Below the pieces are notes generated by a model, which was not told where the DNA came from, made no database searches, and worked only from the letters and a program-made list of their open reading frames with translations. From NCBI RefSeq assembly GCF_014596745.1, contig NZ_JABTCF010000002.1, forward strand, positions 1 to 64,000: a stretch of 64,000 bases of DNA, read 5' to 3'. The position numbers and the translations under genes were made by a program. Within the stretch, counting starts at the first letter, position 1. Every line of letters begins with the position of its first letter. This document shows positions 28,488-37,015 of the stretch, one piece after another. Origin of the DNA: Maribacter aquimaris (GTDB lineage Bacteria > Bacteroidota > Bacteroidia > Flavobacteriales > Flavobacteriaceae).

Positions 28488-29366
28488 TTGTTGGATAATT
28501 CAACCCAATTGAACTTGAACTTAAACGAAATACCTAGGGTAAAGACCATTACCAAGGAGACTTTTTTAAATACATATTTTAAGCCTCAAAAACCTGTTGT
28601 AATCGAACGGTTCATTGAGGATTGGCCTGCCTATTCCAAATGGGATTTGGAATATATGCGTAAGGTTGCAGGGGACAAGGAGGTTCCCTTGTACGATGAC
28701 CGTCCCGTACAACACGAGGATGGGTTTAACGAACCCCACGCTAGGATGAAGATGTCCGATTATATCGACCTACTTCAAAAAGAGCCTACCAAATACCGCA
28801 TTTTTCTTTGGAACATCTTAAAGGAGGTACCCGAATTACAAAAGGATTTTACTTATCCTGATTTTGGACTGCGATTAATGAAAACCTTGCCCATGCTTTT
28901 CTTTGGAGGTCGTGATTCATATACTTTTATGCATTTTGATATTGACCTGGCCAATATTTTCCATTTCCATTTTGAGGGAGAGAAGGAGTGTATCCTGTTT
29001 CCGCAATCCGAGAGTGATCATTTATACAAAGTACCACATTCATTGATTACCCATGAGAGTATCGATTTTGCCAATCCTGATTTTGATCAATGGCCTGCCT
29101 TAAAGAAAGCCGAAGGGTATAAGACCCATTTAAACCACGGGGAGGTCTTATATATTCCCGAGGGTTATTGGCACTATATGCGGTATGTGACACCTGGGTT
29201 TTCCATGAGCTTGCGTTCAATTGCCAGGAGTCCAAAAAATCTTTTTTCCGCTTTTTACAATGTCATTGTAATGCGTAATTACGACGGGTTGATGCGAAAA
29301 TTCCAGGGTCAAAAATGGATAGATTGGAAAAACGAACAGGCTATCGAAAGAACCAATAAGCTATAG
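28488..29366 (+). CDS. Cupin-8 / JmjC-like 2-oxoglutarate-dependent oxygenase
   Basis: This 292-aa protein matches the cupin-8 (JmjC-like) family. The iron ligands are visible as HFDID (H-x-D, about residue 148) and the later H in YIPEGYWHYMRYV (about residue 226). The N-terminal FLNTYFKPQKPVVIERFIEDWPAY is typical. Members hydroxylate proteins or small molecules using 2-oxoglutarate and Fe(II). The target here is unknown. The start used is TTG, preceded by aggaga at about 10 bp. No ATG gives an equally complete N-terminus. It stands alone between the TonB receptor and recX. Confidence 0.8.
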   Translation: MLDNSTQLNLNLNEIPRVKTITKETFLNTYFKPQKPVVIERFIEDWPAYSKWDLEYMRKVAGDKEVPLYDDRPVQHEDGFNEPHARMKMSDYIDLLQKEPTKYRIFLWNILKEVPELQKDFTYPDFGLRLMKTLPMLFFGGRDSYTFMHFDIDLANIFHFHFEGEKECILFPQSESDHLYKVPHSLITHESIDFANPDFDQWPALKKAEGYKTHLNHGEVLYIPEGYWHYMRYVTPGFSMSLRSIARSPKNLFSAFYNVIVMRNYDGLMRKFQGQKWIDWKNEQAIERTNKL

Positions 29367-29547
29367 TGCTTTCCCTGATCGGGAATTCTGACTTTTATCA
29401 GGCTGCATTTTATATTCTAAATTCCCAGTTGTTACTAATCTGAAAAATAGTTATCAATTACTTTAGGCAGAGACGCCAAGTCAGAAATTATAAATGAAAA
29501 GGTCTCCACTTCGCTCGACCGGACATATAGCGTGAAATGAACTTACA

Positions 29548-30024
29548 TCATTTAATGAGTTCTTGTATTTTGGCATAGACCAAATGGCTTTCCCAACCAC
29601 GGTAGAGCAGGTAATCGGCAAGTTTTCTCCTTCGTTTTTGAATATCGGTGTCCTTTAGGGAATCCAGTCTTTTTTTGGCAAGGGCATCAAAGGTTTCCAG
29701 GTAGCGGCTATCATCGATTTCCTTTAAGGCGGATTTGATATTATAGCTTGTTATATGTCGTTGTTTCAACTCATTTACAATCCTATTTCTTCCCCATTTT
29801 TTTATGTTGAATTTACCACGTGCAAAACTTTGGGCAAAACGTTCCTCGTTCAAATAATTTTCTTGGATCAAATGGGTTATTATTTGGTCTATCGCCTCTG
29901 GAATCATACGCATTTCCTTCAGTTTTGTCGTCACATCCTTGTGGCAACGTTCCTGATAGGCACAATAGCGTTCCAGTTTTTTGGTCGCTTCCGATAATGT
30001 ATATGACTTTGATTTTTGGAACAA
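29548..30024 (-). CDS. recX: Regulatory protein RecX
   Basis: This 158-aa helical protein is a RecX family member, a modulator that binds RecA filaments and limits their activity. Three-helix repeat signatures are visible: KLERYCAYQERCHKDVTTKL near the start, LIQENYLNEERFAQSFARGK centrally and RKLADYLLYRGWESHLVYAK at the end. The length is typical. recA is not adjacent. The gene precedes a 180-bp gap with a REP-like fragment on its 3' side. Confidence 0.9.
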   Translation of the reverse strand: MFQKSKSYTLSEATKKLERYCAYQERCHKDVTTKLKEMRMIPEAIDQIITHLIQENYLNEERFAQSFARGKFNIKKWGRNRIVNELKQRHITSYNIKSALKEIDDSRYLETFDALAKKRLDSLKDTDIQKRRRKLADYLLYRGWESHLVYAKIQELIK

Positions 30025-30162
30025 GGTGCGAATTTAAGTTTTATAAGATTGAAAATGGATCATACCAAGGTCAAATAGGATAATTTAAATGGCAAGGACA
30101 AAATAAGGTTATTTGGTATTAAGTTAAGAAAGATTGGATTAAACTTTGAAGTTGGTGCGAAC

Positions 30163-30193
30163 AAAAAAAGCGACTCCGTTTCCGAAGTCGCTT
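30163..30193 (-). terminator. Terminator downstream of rng
   Basis: The inverted repeat agcgact / agtcgct flanks a 10-nt loop. Read on the minus strand it is followed by seven T (plus-strand a-run at 30163-30169). A second, T-poor hairpin (ccctgaa/ttcaggg) lies at about 30232-30251 nearer the rng stop. Confidence 0.75.
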
Positions 30194-30293
30194 TATATTG
30201 GATATCTCTCTATTTAGGAATTTGAAAGACCCTGAAAATTAAGCTTCAGGGTTAGTTAGACCTACTATTTTCCATTTGGAAAACAGGGTTTCA

Positions 30294-31841
30294 CTAATAT
30301 ATTGTTTTGCCGTCCTTGTCTTTAAAACGGTATTCGAGATACGTGTAGGCATCCCTAGGTTGGATCTTAATCCATTTCTTATGTTCCAAAAACCATTTTG
30401 AACGGATTGATGGAAAACCCTTGGTAAGGTAAGCCGCAATAAAAGGGTGTATGTTCAAAGTGATCTTACTGTCCTTTTTAGGGCCTTTCAAAAGTTTTTC
30501 TAGGTCTACGTTAATTTTGTCTATTAAAACAATCGGAGCTTCTACTTCCAGACCCGCACGATTGGGGTCTACTTCTGTTGTCTTAATATTCATTTCGGGT
30601 CGTACCCGTTGTCTGGTAATCTGTACAAGGCCAAATTTACTGGGCGGCAAGATTTTGTGCTTTGCGCGGTCATCTTTCATTTCATCACGAAGATGGTCAA
30701 AAAGTTTTTTTCTATGGGGCGCTTTTACCATATCGATAAAATCGATAACGATAATTCCTCCCATATCACGCAGGCGTAATTGTCTTGCAATTTCTGAAGC
30801 TGCCAGCATATTCACCTCCAAAGCAGTATCTTCTTGATTTTTCGCTTTGTTGGATCGGTTGCCACTGTTTACATCAATAACATGTAAAGCTTCGGTGTGC
30901 TCTATGATCAAATAGGCCCCTTTGCTCATTGTGGCCGTACGGCCGAAAGAAGTTTTGATCTGTCTTTCTATTCCATATTTTTCAAATAATGGAACAGGAG
31001 AGTTGTAGAGTTTTACAATGGATTCCTTACCCGGTGCAATTTCCTGTACATAATCCCTGACCTGGTTATAAAGCGTTTCGTTATCAACATGTATTCCAGT
31101 AAAGGAATCGTTGAATACGTCCCTTAGTATACTGGAGGCCCTATTGAGCTCTACCAATACTTTTGATGGGGTGGGTGCTTTATACAATTTTTTACACATT
31201 GCTGACCATTTGTTCAGCAAGTTTTCTAAATCTTTGTCCAGCTCGGCGACTTTTTTGCCTTCGGCGACTGTTCGGATAATGACACCAAATCCTTTAGGTT
31301 TAATGCTTGTTACAAGCCTTTTTAACCTATCCTTTTCCTCCTTGCTGGCGATCTTTTGAGAGACCGATACGCGTTCGGAAAAAGGCACCATGACCAAATA
31401 ACGTCCGGCTAGTGATAGCTCAGAACTTATTCTTGGCCCTTTGGTGGAAATGGGTTCCTTAACAATCTGTACTAATAAGGATTGATTCGATTTTATGACA
31501 TCATTGATGGTGCCATGCTTATCAATATCTTTTTCCAACGGAAAGTCCTTCAAGGAATAATCCTTGAGCTTTCCGGTGCTCACTTGTTTTATGAATTTTA
31601 ACATCGTGGATAATTGCGGCCCTAGATCATGATAATGCAGAAAAGCATCTTTCTCATAACCTACATTTACAAAGGCAGCATTAAGACCGGTAACGGGTTT
31701 TCTAACTTTGGCCAAAAATATATCGCCAACAGAAAAATCGTTATTGTCTTCCTCTTTGTGTAATTCAGTGAGTTTTCCTTCTTTTAGTAAGGCAAAATCG
31801 ACGGCGTTGGAACTAGATCTTACGATTAATTCTCTATTCAC
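30294..31841 (-). CDS. rng: Ribonuclease G/E family endoribonuclease
   Basis: This 515-aa protein is an RNase E/G family enzyme for mRNA decay and rRNA 5'-end processing. An S1-like RNA-binding domain lies at about residues 35-125 (GDIFLAKVRKPVTGLNAAFV, KDAFLHYHDLG). The catalytic Asp pair is in HVIDVNSGNRS and IIVIDFIDM. The long C-terminal scaffold of RNase E is absent and no CPxCxG zinc link is seen, so it is RNase G-like. It follows the HU/29-aa genes in the same direction, an arrangement I recall from other Bacteroidota. Confidence 0.9.
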   Translation of the reverse strand: MNRELIVRSSSNAVDFALLKEGKLTELHKEEDNNDFSVGDIFLAKVRKPVTGLNAAFVNVGYEKDAFLHYHDLGPQLSTMLKFIKQVSTGKLKDYSLKDFPLEKDIDKHGTINDVIKSNQSLLVQIVKEPISTKGPRISSELSLAGRYLVMVPFSERVSVSQKIASKEEKDRLKRLVTSIKPKGFGVIIRTVAEGKKVAELDKDLENLLNKWSAMCKKLYKAPTPSKVLVELNRASSILRDVFNDSFTGIHVDNETLYNQVRDYVQEIAPGKESIVKLYNSPVPLFEKYGIERQIKTSFGRTATMSKGAYLIIEHTEALHVIDVNSGNRSNKAKNQEDTALEVNMLAASEIARQLRLRDMGGIIVIDFIDMVKAPHRKKLFDHLRDEMKDDRAKHKILPPSKFGLVQITRQRVRPEMNIKTTEVDPNRAGLEVEAPIVLIDKINVDLEKLLKGPKKDSKITLNIHPFIAAYLTKGFPSIRSKWFLEHKKWIKIQPRDAYTYLEYRFKDKDGKTIY

Positions 31842-31973
31842 CTGATTTTATTTATATCTGTTCACCACAGCCAAATTGGCGTATGAACAAATAGATTAAA
31901 CAATAGTAATTACAGGTTGTATAAACCCGTCGAAATTCGATTTCGAATTTCTATGTCAATGAACGTATTAAAC

Positions 31974-32003
31974 GAAAAAGTAGTTGGTTACAACTACTTT
32001 TTC
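31974..32003 (-). terminator. Terminator overlapping the end of the 29-aa basic gene
   Basis: A perfect 13-bp stem, gaaaaagtagttg / caactactttttc, has a gtta loop. On the minus strand the T-rich arm follows the loop. It contains the stop codon of the small basic protein, so translation and termination overlap. A second palindrome (gaaattcga tt tcgaatttc) lies at 31932-31951. Confidence 0.7.
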
Positions 32004-32083
32004 TTGTGTCGGTTAGCTCTTCTACGCTTCTTGCGCTTATGGGTAGCTACCTTATGTCTCTTTCTTTTCTTACCACTCGGCAT
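31994..32083 (-). CDS. 29-aa very basic small protein
   Basis: This short frame encodes MPSGKKRKRHKVATHKRKKR and nine further residues, ending RANRHKKK. About 60 percent is Lys/Arg and there is almost no hydrophobic residue, so it is surely an RNA- or ribosome-binding peptide if expressed. I recall near-identical small proteins in other flavobacteria next to HU. It lies 26 bp behind HU, in the same direction, and ends in a strong terminator, which supports a real gene. It could be a ribosomal accessory protein such as a Bacteroidota-specific large-subunit protein, but I cannot confirm that from the sequence. Confidence 0.75.
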   Translation of the reverse strand: MPSGKKRKRHKVATHKRKKRRRANRHKKK

Positions 32084-32109
32084 AAAGTTCTTATTTAAAG
32101 ATTATTATA

Positions 32110-32400
32110 TTATTTTACTTGTACGTTACTTTTGACACCCTCTACAAAAACCTTAGCCGGTTTAAATGCCGGAATATTGTGTGCCGGTATTTTTATAGTA
32201 GTGTTTTTTGAAATGTTTCTTCCAGTTTTTTCTGCTCTGGTCTTAATGATAAAACTACCAAATCCTCTTAGGTATACATTATCGCCACTTTCCAAAGAAG
32301 TCTTAACTTCCTCCATAAAGGATTCGACCGTTGCCTGCACATCTCCTTTTTCAATTCCCAGTTTGTCTGAGATTTTCGATACAATTTCCGCTTTCGTCAT
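32110..32400 (-). CDS. hup: HU-family DNA-binding protein
   Basis: This 96-aa protein is an HU/IHF-type histone-like DNA-bending protein. The N-terminal helices (MTKAEIVSKISDKLGIEKGD), GDNVYLRGFGSFIIKTRAEK and the arm NISKNTTIKIPAHNIPAFKP with its tip proline are all present. The length is typical for HU. It heads a minus-strand unit with the 29-aa basic gene. A plausible -7 promoter element lies 38-45 bp upstream. Confidence 0.93.
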   Translation of the reverse strand: MTKAEIVSKISDKLGIEKGDVQATVESFMEEVKTSLESGDNVYLRGFGSFIIKTRAEKTGRNISKNTTIKIPAHNIPAFKPAKVFVEGVKSNVQVK

Positions 32401-32437
32401 TTTGTGTATTATATTATCTGTGTATTTTTTCGGCTTG

Positions 32438-32445
32438 CAAATATA
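32438..32445 (-). promoter_or_regulatory. Bacteroidota-type -7 element for HU
   Basis: On the minus strand this reads TATATTTG, a perfect match to the TAnnTTTG element of Bacteroidota sigma-70 promoters. A matching -33 TTTG is not evident at the usual 19-bp spacing, so confidence is moderate. Confidence 0.5.
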
Positions 32446-32526
32446 TAAATTTAATTCATTCTTTTGCCCTAATCAACTAATTTTAAGTCTATAAACAGCT
32501 ACTTTTATCATATAGTATAAACGTGC

Positions 32527-33564
32527 ATGATTTTTTCCCATAAAATTCTTCTTTGGTATGCTCAAAATAAACGATCATTACCATGGCGTCAAAGTACGGA
32601 TCCCTATAAGATCTGGCTTTCAGAGATCATCCTTCAGCAGACGAGGGTGGCTCAGGGATTGCCCTATTATTTAAAGTTCATAAAACGGTTCCCGACTGTT
32701 GATGATTTGGCATGTGCCTCGGAGGATCAGGTGTTGAAATTATGGCAGGGGTTAGGATATTATTCCAGGGCGAGGAACCTTCATACAACTTCAAAAATGG
32801 TGGTCAATGAATATGGAGGGGTATTCCCTGACACTTATAAAGGGCTACTTAGTTTAAAGGGAGTCGGTGATTATACGGCCAGTGCCATTGCCTCCATCTG
32901 TTTTAATATTCCTGAGCCTGTGGTCGATGGTAATGTATATAGGGTGCTTTCCCGGTATTTTGGTATCGGAACGCCGATTAACAGTTCTGAAGGTATTCGT
33001 TATTTTAAGCAATTGGCAAGGGAGGTCATGGATGTTGGGCAAATACGGGACTACAATCAGGCCATAATGGAATTTGGCGCCATACAATGTGTTCCAAAAA
33101 ATCCCGATTGCCAAGGTTGTCCACTAAATCAGGGTTGTGTGGCGCTTCAAAAGAAACGGGTTGACGAACTTCCGGTAAAACAAAATAAGACAAAGGTCAG
33201 AAAAAGATATTTTAATTATTTGGTCGTTATCGATTCGGAAAATAGGACCTTGTTGCAACAGCGCAAAGGGAGGGGGATTTGGCAGAATCTTTGGGAGTTC
33301 CCCGTGTTGGAAACCAAAGGGAATATCAATTTGGCCGAAATGGAACATAGGTATACCGAGGTAATTAACATTGAGGACGCCCCGGAAATCCATCAATTTA
33401 ATAATGATGATATTGTACATAAATTATCACATCAGCATTTATATACTAAATTTTGGATCGTAAAAACAGATTCCTATATGGGGAATGGAATTGATTTCGG
33501 AACTTTGGAGGCATATCCGGTACCGGTTTTGATAGCTGATTTTATTAAAACATTTAAAATTTAG
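32527..33564 (+). CDS. mutY: A/G-specific adenine DNA glycosylase MutY
   Basis: This 345-aa protein removes adenine mispaired with 8-oxoguanine. The HhH-GPD domain at about residues 30-165 shows LPWRQSTDPYKIWLSEIILQ, the VGDYTASAIASICFN helix-hairpin-helix and VVDGNVYRVLSR with the catalytic Asp. The [4Fe-4S] loop cysteines are seen as CVPKNPDCQGCPLNQGC. A C-terminal NUDIX-like 8-oxoG recognition domain follows (QQRKGRGIWQNLWEFP). It starts the mutY-ssb-gldE-gldD run. Confidence 0.95.
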   Translation: MIFSHKILLWYAQNKRSLPWRQSTDPYKIWLSEIILQQTRVAQGLPYYLKFIKRFPTVDDLACASEDQVLKLWQGLGYYSRARNLHTTSKMVVNEYGGVFPDTYKGLLSLKGVGDYTASAIASICFNIPEPVVDGNVYRVLSRYFGIGTPINSSEGIRYFKQLAREVMDVGQIRDYNQAIMEFGAIQCVPKNPDCQGCPLNQGCVALQKKRVDELPVKQNKTKVRKRYFNYLVVIDSENRTLLQQRKGRGIWQNLWEFPVLETKGNINLAEMEHRYTEVINIEDAPEIHQFNNDDIVHKLSHQHLYTKFWIVKTDSYMGNGIDFGTLEAYPVPVLIADFIKTFKI

Positions 33565-33589
33565 TACTTTTGGACATTAGACGAAAATT

Positions 33590-34075
33590 ATGAGTGGAAC
33601 ATTGAATAAAGTAATGCTCATCGGGCATTTGGGTGATGAAGTGAAAATGCACTATTTTGAGGGTGGTGGTAGTATAGGGAGGTTTCCTATTGCAACCAAT
33701 GAGTCCTATACCAATAAGCAAACAGGTGAACGTGTGACCAACACCGATTGGCATAACATTGTTGTGCGCAACAAGGCTGCCGAAATTTGTGAAAAATACC
33801 TTAGTAAAGGGGATAAGATATATGTCGAGGGGCGCTTAAAGAATAGGCAATGGCAAGGTGAGGATGGCAATACGCGCTATACCACTGAAGTGCATGTGCA
33901 GGATTTCACTTTCTTAAGTACCAAAAAGGAAAGTATGGCCAATGCACAGGCAACCGGTCAACCAGCGCAAACCACCCAATCATCGAAACCAGCACAACCG
34001 GTACAACAGAACGAACCGACAAGGCCTGCTGAACCTACACCATCAGTTGAACCCGATGATGATTTGCCTTTTTAG
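33590..34075 (+). CDS. ssb: Single-stranded DNA-binding protein
   Basis: This 161-aa SSB has an OB-fold at about residues 4-110 (LNKVMLIGHLGDEVKMHYFE, GDKIYVEGRLKNRQWQGEDG), a Gln/Pro/Thr-rich disordered linker and the conserved acidic tip EPDDDLPF that docks replication and repair partners. It binds ssDNA as a tetramer. It lies 25 bp after mutY and 26 bp before gldE. The same DDLPF tip recurs in the DUF3127 protein at 62907. Confidence 0.95.
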   Translation: MSGTLNKVMLIGHLGDEVKMHYFEGGGSIGRFPIATNESYTNKQTGERVTNTDWHNIVVRNKAAEICEKYLSKGDKIYVEGRLKNRQWQGEDGNTRYTTEVHVQDFTFLSTKKESMANAQATGQPAQTTQSSKPAQPVQQNEPTRPAEPTPSVEPDDDLPF

Positions 34076-34101
34076 ACCCTATAAAAATTAAAATTTGACT
34101 G

Positions 34102-35430
34102 TTGGACCCAGAACCCCTTAGTTTTTCCCTGAATTCTTTAGCTATGGAGGGTGCTTTTGTACTCAATGTTACCATGCTAATCATATTATTGTTTTGTTCA
34201 GCCCTTATCTCGGGTGCTGAGGTGGCCTTTTTCGGTTTGTCCCCAACAGACATTAACGCCATAGAACATGACAAGACGGCCAAGGGCAATATTGTTGTGA
34301 AATTACTCGAACGTCCGAAAAAATTATTGGCGACCATTTTAATTGCCAACAATGCCATTAACATCGGGATAGTACTTATTTTTAACTTGATTGGGGACAC
34401 CTTGTTCTCAAACATCAATTATTTTCTGTTCAATTTTATTTCAGTTCGTTTTCTTTTGGAGGTTGTTGTGGCAACTTTTTTGATTCTGATGTTTGGCGAG
34501 ATTTTACCAAAGGTCTATGCCAATAGGAATAGGGTGAGTTTTTCCCATTTTATGGCGTATCCGCTTAAAGTACTCGATTTCCTTTTTTCCCCCTTGAGCC
34601 TGCCAATGCGCTCAAGTACGATATACCTCAACAAAAAATTGGGAACACATAAATCGAGTCTTAGCGTAGATCATTTGTCCCAAGCTTTGGAATTGACCTC
34701 TGAAGGGGATACCACAAAGGAAGAGCAAAAATTATTGGAGGGTATTGTTTCCTTTGGTAATACCGATACCAAGCAGGTGATGCGCCCACGCATCGATTTG
34801 TTCGCTTTAAGTGAGGATATGAAATTTCCCGATGTGCTCAATGAGATAAAACAACAGGGTTACTCCAGAATTCCCGTATTCTCGGAAAACATGGACAATG
34901 TCTTGGGTGTACTTTACGTAAAAGACCTTTTACCCTTTATAGACCGAAAGTCCTTTAATTGGATTTCCTTGATCCGGGAACCCTATTTTGTACCGGAAAA
35001 CAAGAAGCTGGATGATCTTTTGTTGGAGTTCCAGGAAAAGAAAAACCATTTGGCCGTGGTGGTCGATGAATATGGGGGTACTTCGGGTATTGTTACCCTT
35101 GAGGATATTATTGAGGAGATTGTAGGTGATATCAGTGACGAATTTGATGATGAGGATTTAGTATATTCGAAATTGGATGATTTTAATTATGTCTTTGACG
35201 GAAAGACGGCCTTAAAGGATTTTTATAGGGTGGTGAAGATGGATGACGATGGCGATTTTGAGGAACAAAAAGGGGAATCCGAGACCATTGCCGGTTTTGT
35301 ATTGGAGATTGCCGGAAGCTTTCCCAAAAAAGGCGATAAGATAGAATTTAAGAATTACGAATTCATTGTAGAAAGTCTGGATAAGAAAAGATTGAAACAA
35401 ATTAAAGTGATCTTGCCACATGAGAATTAA
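34102..35430 (+). CDS. gldE: Gliding-motility protein GldE (CNNM/CBS membrane protein)
   Basis: This 442-aa protein has a CNNM-type TM domain at about residues 15-200 (four hydrophobic segments, including LIILLFCSALISGAEVAFFG), paired CBS domains at about 215-340 (MRPRIDLFALSE, HLAVVVDEYGGTSGIVTLED) and a CorC-HlyC transporter-associated domain at the C-terminus. It is placed as GldE because gldD overlaps its 3' end and ssb/mutY precede it, the arrangement I recall from Flavobacterium johnsoniae. GldE supports gliding and type IX secretion together with GldD. The start is TTG. Confidence 0.88.
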   Translation: MDPEPLSFSLNSLAMEGAFVLNVTMLIILLFCSALISGAEVAFFGLSPTDINAIEHDKTAKGNIVVKLLERPKKLLATILIANNAINIGIVLIFNLIGDTLFSNINYFLFNFISVRFLLEVVVATFLILMFGEILPKVYANRNRVSFSHFMAYPLKVLDFLFSPLSLPMRSSTIYLNKKLGTHKSSLSVDHLSQALELTSEGDTTKEEQKLLEGIVSFGNTDTKQVMRPRIDLFALSEDMKFPDVLNEIKQQGYSRIPVFSENMDNVLGVLYVKDLLPFIDRKSFNWISLIREPYFVPENKKLDDLLLEFQEKKNHLAVVVDEYGGTSGIVTLEDIIEEIVGDISDEFDDEDLVYSKLDDFNYVFDGKTALKDFYRVVKMDDDGDFEEQKGESETIAGFVLEIAGSFPKKGDKIEFKNYEFIVESLDKKRLKQIKVILPHEN

Positions 35431-35974
35431 GCGTGTCCTTTTTTTATTGTTTTTTACTGGTATTGTTATGGGTTGCCAAGATGAGGTGATTCCCAAGCCT
35501 AAGGCCAAATTGCGTTTGGAATACCCTAAATCGGATTATGGACCCATTGAAACGGATCATTTTAAATTTCTAAAGAACCAAACTAGCATTTTCAGGCAAA
35601 AGGATGCCAATTCAATGACCTTGGATTATCCTAGCTTGAAAGGCTCCCTATTTGTTACCTATAAGGATGTTCATGGGGATATTGATAAATTATTGATGGA
35701 TGCCCAAAAATTATCGATAGAACACTCCGCTAAAGCTGATGGTATTTTGCCACATCCCTTTGTGAATGAAAAGGATCGGGTATACGGAATGTTCTTTGAG
35801 GTTGTCGGGAATGCCGCTTCACAAGCCCAATTTTATGTTACCGACAGTACCGATCATTTTGTGACCGGTTCCCTTTATTTCTATGTTAAGCCCAATTATG
35901 ATTCCATATATCCCGCAGCTACTTATTTGCAGAACGATATAAAGAAATTCATGGAGAGTGTTCGTTGGAAATAA
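35420..35974 (+). CDS. gldD: Gliding-motility lipoprotein GldD
   Basis: This 184-aa lipoprotein has the signal MRIKRVLFLLFFTGIVMGC, ending in a lipobox with acylated Cys19. The mature part begins PKPKAKLRLEYPKSDY, typical of GldD, and contains a compact alpha/beta domain. In flavobacteria GldD is needed for gliding and type IX secretion. The gene overlaps gldE by 11 bp, so translation is likely coupled. Other core T9SS genes are not in the window. Confidence 0.9.
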   Translation: MRIKRVLFLLFFTGIVMGCQDEVIPKPKAKLRLEYPKSDYGPIETDHFKFLKNQTSIFRQKDANSMTLDYPSLKGSLFVTYKDVHGDIDKLLMDAQKLSIEHSAKADGILPHPFVNEKDRVYGMFFEVVGNAASQAQFYVTDSTDHFVTGSLYFYVKPNYDSIYPAATYLQNDIKKFMESVRWK

Positions 35975-36035
35975 GCCCATTAGGAACTTGTCCCTATTTT
36001 TATAAGGGATAACAAACCACTATAATTTTATGCCT

Positions 36036-36467
36036 TTATTCCGAGCCGAGTAGTTTTTCGGCATTGGCGATGCTGGTATTGATCTGTTCGCGAAGGGCTT
36101 TTATCTTTGCTTCCTCCTCATCCAACCAACTTTGTTTTTGCGCTGTAAGTGCCTTTCCGTTTAAAATCTCATCGGAATCAAATCGGTTACCAAAGCCTTG
36201 CATCCAGTCCATCATGGCTTTATGGGCGTCTTGCAAGCCCTTTCTGGCATTTTTGTATTGTAGCCCCAATTCAGTACTATCTTCCTTGCTGCTCAATTCA
36301 CCGACCATTTTACCCATTACGCTCATTTTGGGCATTACCTCATCGTGAATGGCCATGACCTTTGCCATCTGGTTTTCAGAGGCATTTTCGTCAACCTTTT
36401 TTTCATCTTTGCACGAGATGTTCGAAATAAGGAATACTACGGCTATAAGGCTTAAAAACTTTTTCAT
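36036..36467 (-). CDS. Small helical lipoprotein of unknown function
   Basis: This 143-aa protein has a lipoprotein signal (MKKFLSLIAVVFLISNISC) with Cys19 as the acylation site. The mature part is almost entirely helical with Met-, Glu- and Lys-rich heptads (VMPKMSVMGKMVGELSSK, ANAEKLLGSE), consistent with a helical hairpin bundle. No family is recognised beyond similarity to viral A-type inclusion/YkyA-like periplasmic proteins, which I cannot assert. It is convergent with gldD and separated from it by 61 bp. Its own upstream region is shared with two possible tiny genes. Confidence 0.75.
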   Translation of the reverse strand: MKKFLSLIAVVFLISNISCKDEKKVDENASENQMAKVMAIHDEVMPKMSVMGKMVGELSSKEDSTELGLQYKNARKGLQDAHKAMMDWMQGFGNRFDSDEILNGKALTAQKQSWLDEEEAKIKALREQINTSIANAEKLLGSE

Positions 36468-36570
36468 TTTATTATTTTTTGATTTTTATAAATTTAATTA
36501 TGGTTCTTTATTCTGATGTTTGGGCTTGTTTCCGGAATATCATCGGTGTTCCCTTCGGCAGGGATCAACG

Positions 36571-36777
36571 TTATGGTACTACTTCCGTTTCCGAATAGGG
36601 TTGATCCCCTTCATATCGATTATCTTCCTTTTTCAAAAATACATAATACCTATTTGTTTTTATGACAAATCGTATCTGATATTGCATCGAATCCATTTTT
36701 TTTGATGTTTGGGAAGATAACCCGAATCCAGATCGAATGATTAACAATCCAAAGCCCAAAAAAAACAGGGCAGCCAT
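36571..36777 (-). CDS. Possible 68-aa membrane-anchored protein
   Basis: The frame encodes one N-terminal hydrophobic helix (AALFFLGFGLLIIRSGFGL), then a charged region with a beta-like stretch (YQIRFVIKTNRYYVFLKK). It matches no family I know. It follows the 38-aa frame at 36783-36899 by 5 bp and lies 103 bp upstream of the lipoprotein gene on the same strand. It could be a real small gene, the remnant of a broken one, or chance. Confidence 0.35.
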   Translation of the reverse strand: MAALFFLGFGLLIIRSGFGLSSQTSKKMDSMQYQIRFVIKTNRYYVFLKKEDNRYEGDQPYSETEVVP

Positions 36778-36782
36778 ATTAA

Positions 36783-36899
36783 TTAGTAAGCATATGAGGT
36801 CCCTGGTAATACACTGTCTGCAGTATCCAAAGAAAATAGAAATGCACCAATCATTGCCTCATAGGCTTTGGGCGTAAACATCCGGGGTAGCAATGCCAT
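36783..36899 (-). CDS. Possible 38-aa small protein
   Basis: This frame encodes MALLPRMFTPKAYEAMIGAF and a further 18 residues, ending LPGTSYAY. The codon choice looks coding-like, but the product matches nothing I know. Together with the 68-aa frame it may be two halves of one decayed gene or a small bicistron. The 548-bp stretch 36468-37015 holds nothing else I recognise. Confidence 0.3.
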   Translation of the reverse strand: MALLPRMFTPKAYEAMIGAFLFSLDTADSVLPGTSYAY

Positions 36900-37015
36900 T
36901 TTCAAGCAGGTATATTTTTTTATTTACCTGAAGGGGAATCTTTTATAGGATTAAAATTATATAAGAAGCACGTTCTAATTGGATCTAAAGTTTCACTTTT
37001 GTATAAATTGAATCG

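Noticed and set aside
29440-29530. Possible gene between the cupin-8 gene and recX
   Set aside because: Only a REP-like fragment (cacttcgctcgacc) and short frames are present.
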